DNA from: an uncultured Porphyromonadaceae bacterium
Lineage (GTDB): Bacteria; Bacteroidota; Bacteroidia; Bacteroidales; Muribaculaceae
DNA length: 64,000 bases
Assembly: GCA_947643165.1 (NCBI GenBank)
Contig: CANRVB010000006.1
Span: 42,904-106,903 of the forward strand
Direction: 5' to 3'
The notes beneath the pieces are model-generated. The model ran no database searches, was not told the origin of the DNA, and worked only from the letters and a program-made list of their open reading frames with translations. The position numbers and the translations under genes were made by a program. Below, piece after piece: positions 63,957 through 64,000 of this stretch (positions are counted from its first letter, which is position 1; each line of letters begins with the position of its first letter).

Positions 63957-64000
63957 CTACAAAAAAGTGAAATGCGGAAAGATATAGTGATAGAATTGAG

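Overview
The window looks like the chromosome of a gut Bacteroidales bacterium, most likely of the Muribaculaceae or a close relative (inference). Reasons: promoter boxes of the TAnnTTTG (-7) and TTTG (-33) type recur before genes. Lipoproteins carry acidic residues after the lipobox Cys. There are TonB receptor, PCMD-domain, TPR-membrane-HTH regulator, SO_0444 permease and DUF3737 genes typical of Bacteroidetes, and no Shine-Dalgarno pattern is evident. No tRNA, rRNA, CRISPR array or transposase was seen.

Region 1 (1-16,080): an inducible redox/hydrolase regulon built around one AraC-type regulator (10,629). It holds cytosolic NAD(P)H and flavin enzymes: flavin reductase, three aldo/keto reductases, a YqhD-type alcohol dehydrogenase and a RibD-like reductase. 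It also holds exported proteins: three lipoprotein flavodoxins (one fused to an esterase and ending in a T9SS-like tail), three other alpha/beta hydrolases, a cupin-carboxymuconolactone decarboxylase fusion and an M28 peptidase, plus a four-helix membrane protein. Seven transcription units share a previously unlabelled ~21-bp motif, A-rich heptamer/10-11 nt/CCGA, ending 60-97 nt before the start codon. In five of the seven it lies exactly 33 nt upstream of the -7 box. This is the most interesting system in the window: an AraC-controlled set linking cytosolic reductases to exported flavodoxins.

Region 2 (16.1-24.2 kb): mostly minus-strand envelope genes: DUF362 protein plus TonB-dependent receptor, GNAT acetyltransferase plus ZnuA-like zinc-binding lipoprotein, and a PCMD lipoprotein-type gene with a small partner. 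A TPR-membrane protein lies on the plus strand. The intergenic DNA before the DUF362 gene has repeated TTTCGGATATA motifs.

Region 3 (24.2-42.2 kb): plus-strand genes: winged-helix protein, RsgA GTPase, secreted endonuclease/exonuclease/phosphatase, SulP transporter, small lipoprotein, TPR-TM-HTH regulator, small secreted protein plus M43 metallopeptidase (with an AT-rich core between GC-rich ends), NagB, tricorn-like S41 protease, TlpA-like thioredoxin and an exported GH2 beta-galactosidase. Strong hairpins separate many of these units.

Region 4 (42.2-64 kb): housekeeping and transport genes: bS21, a conserved hypothetical, a GlmU-like nucleotidyltransferase, a Kef-type antiporter, Asd, an MFS transporter, a divergent RelA/SpoT paralogue with a macro-like protein, a TSCPD protein, a Fur-family regulator divergent from a Cu/Zn-efflux permease, an RND efflux operon, an ECF-like membrane protein, a PatB-type C-S lyase, a MATE exporter and a DUF3737 beta-helix protein.
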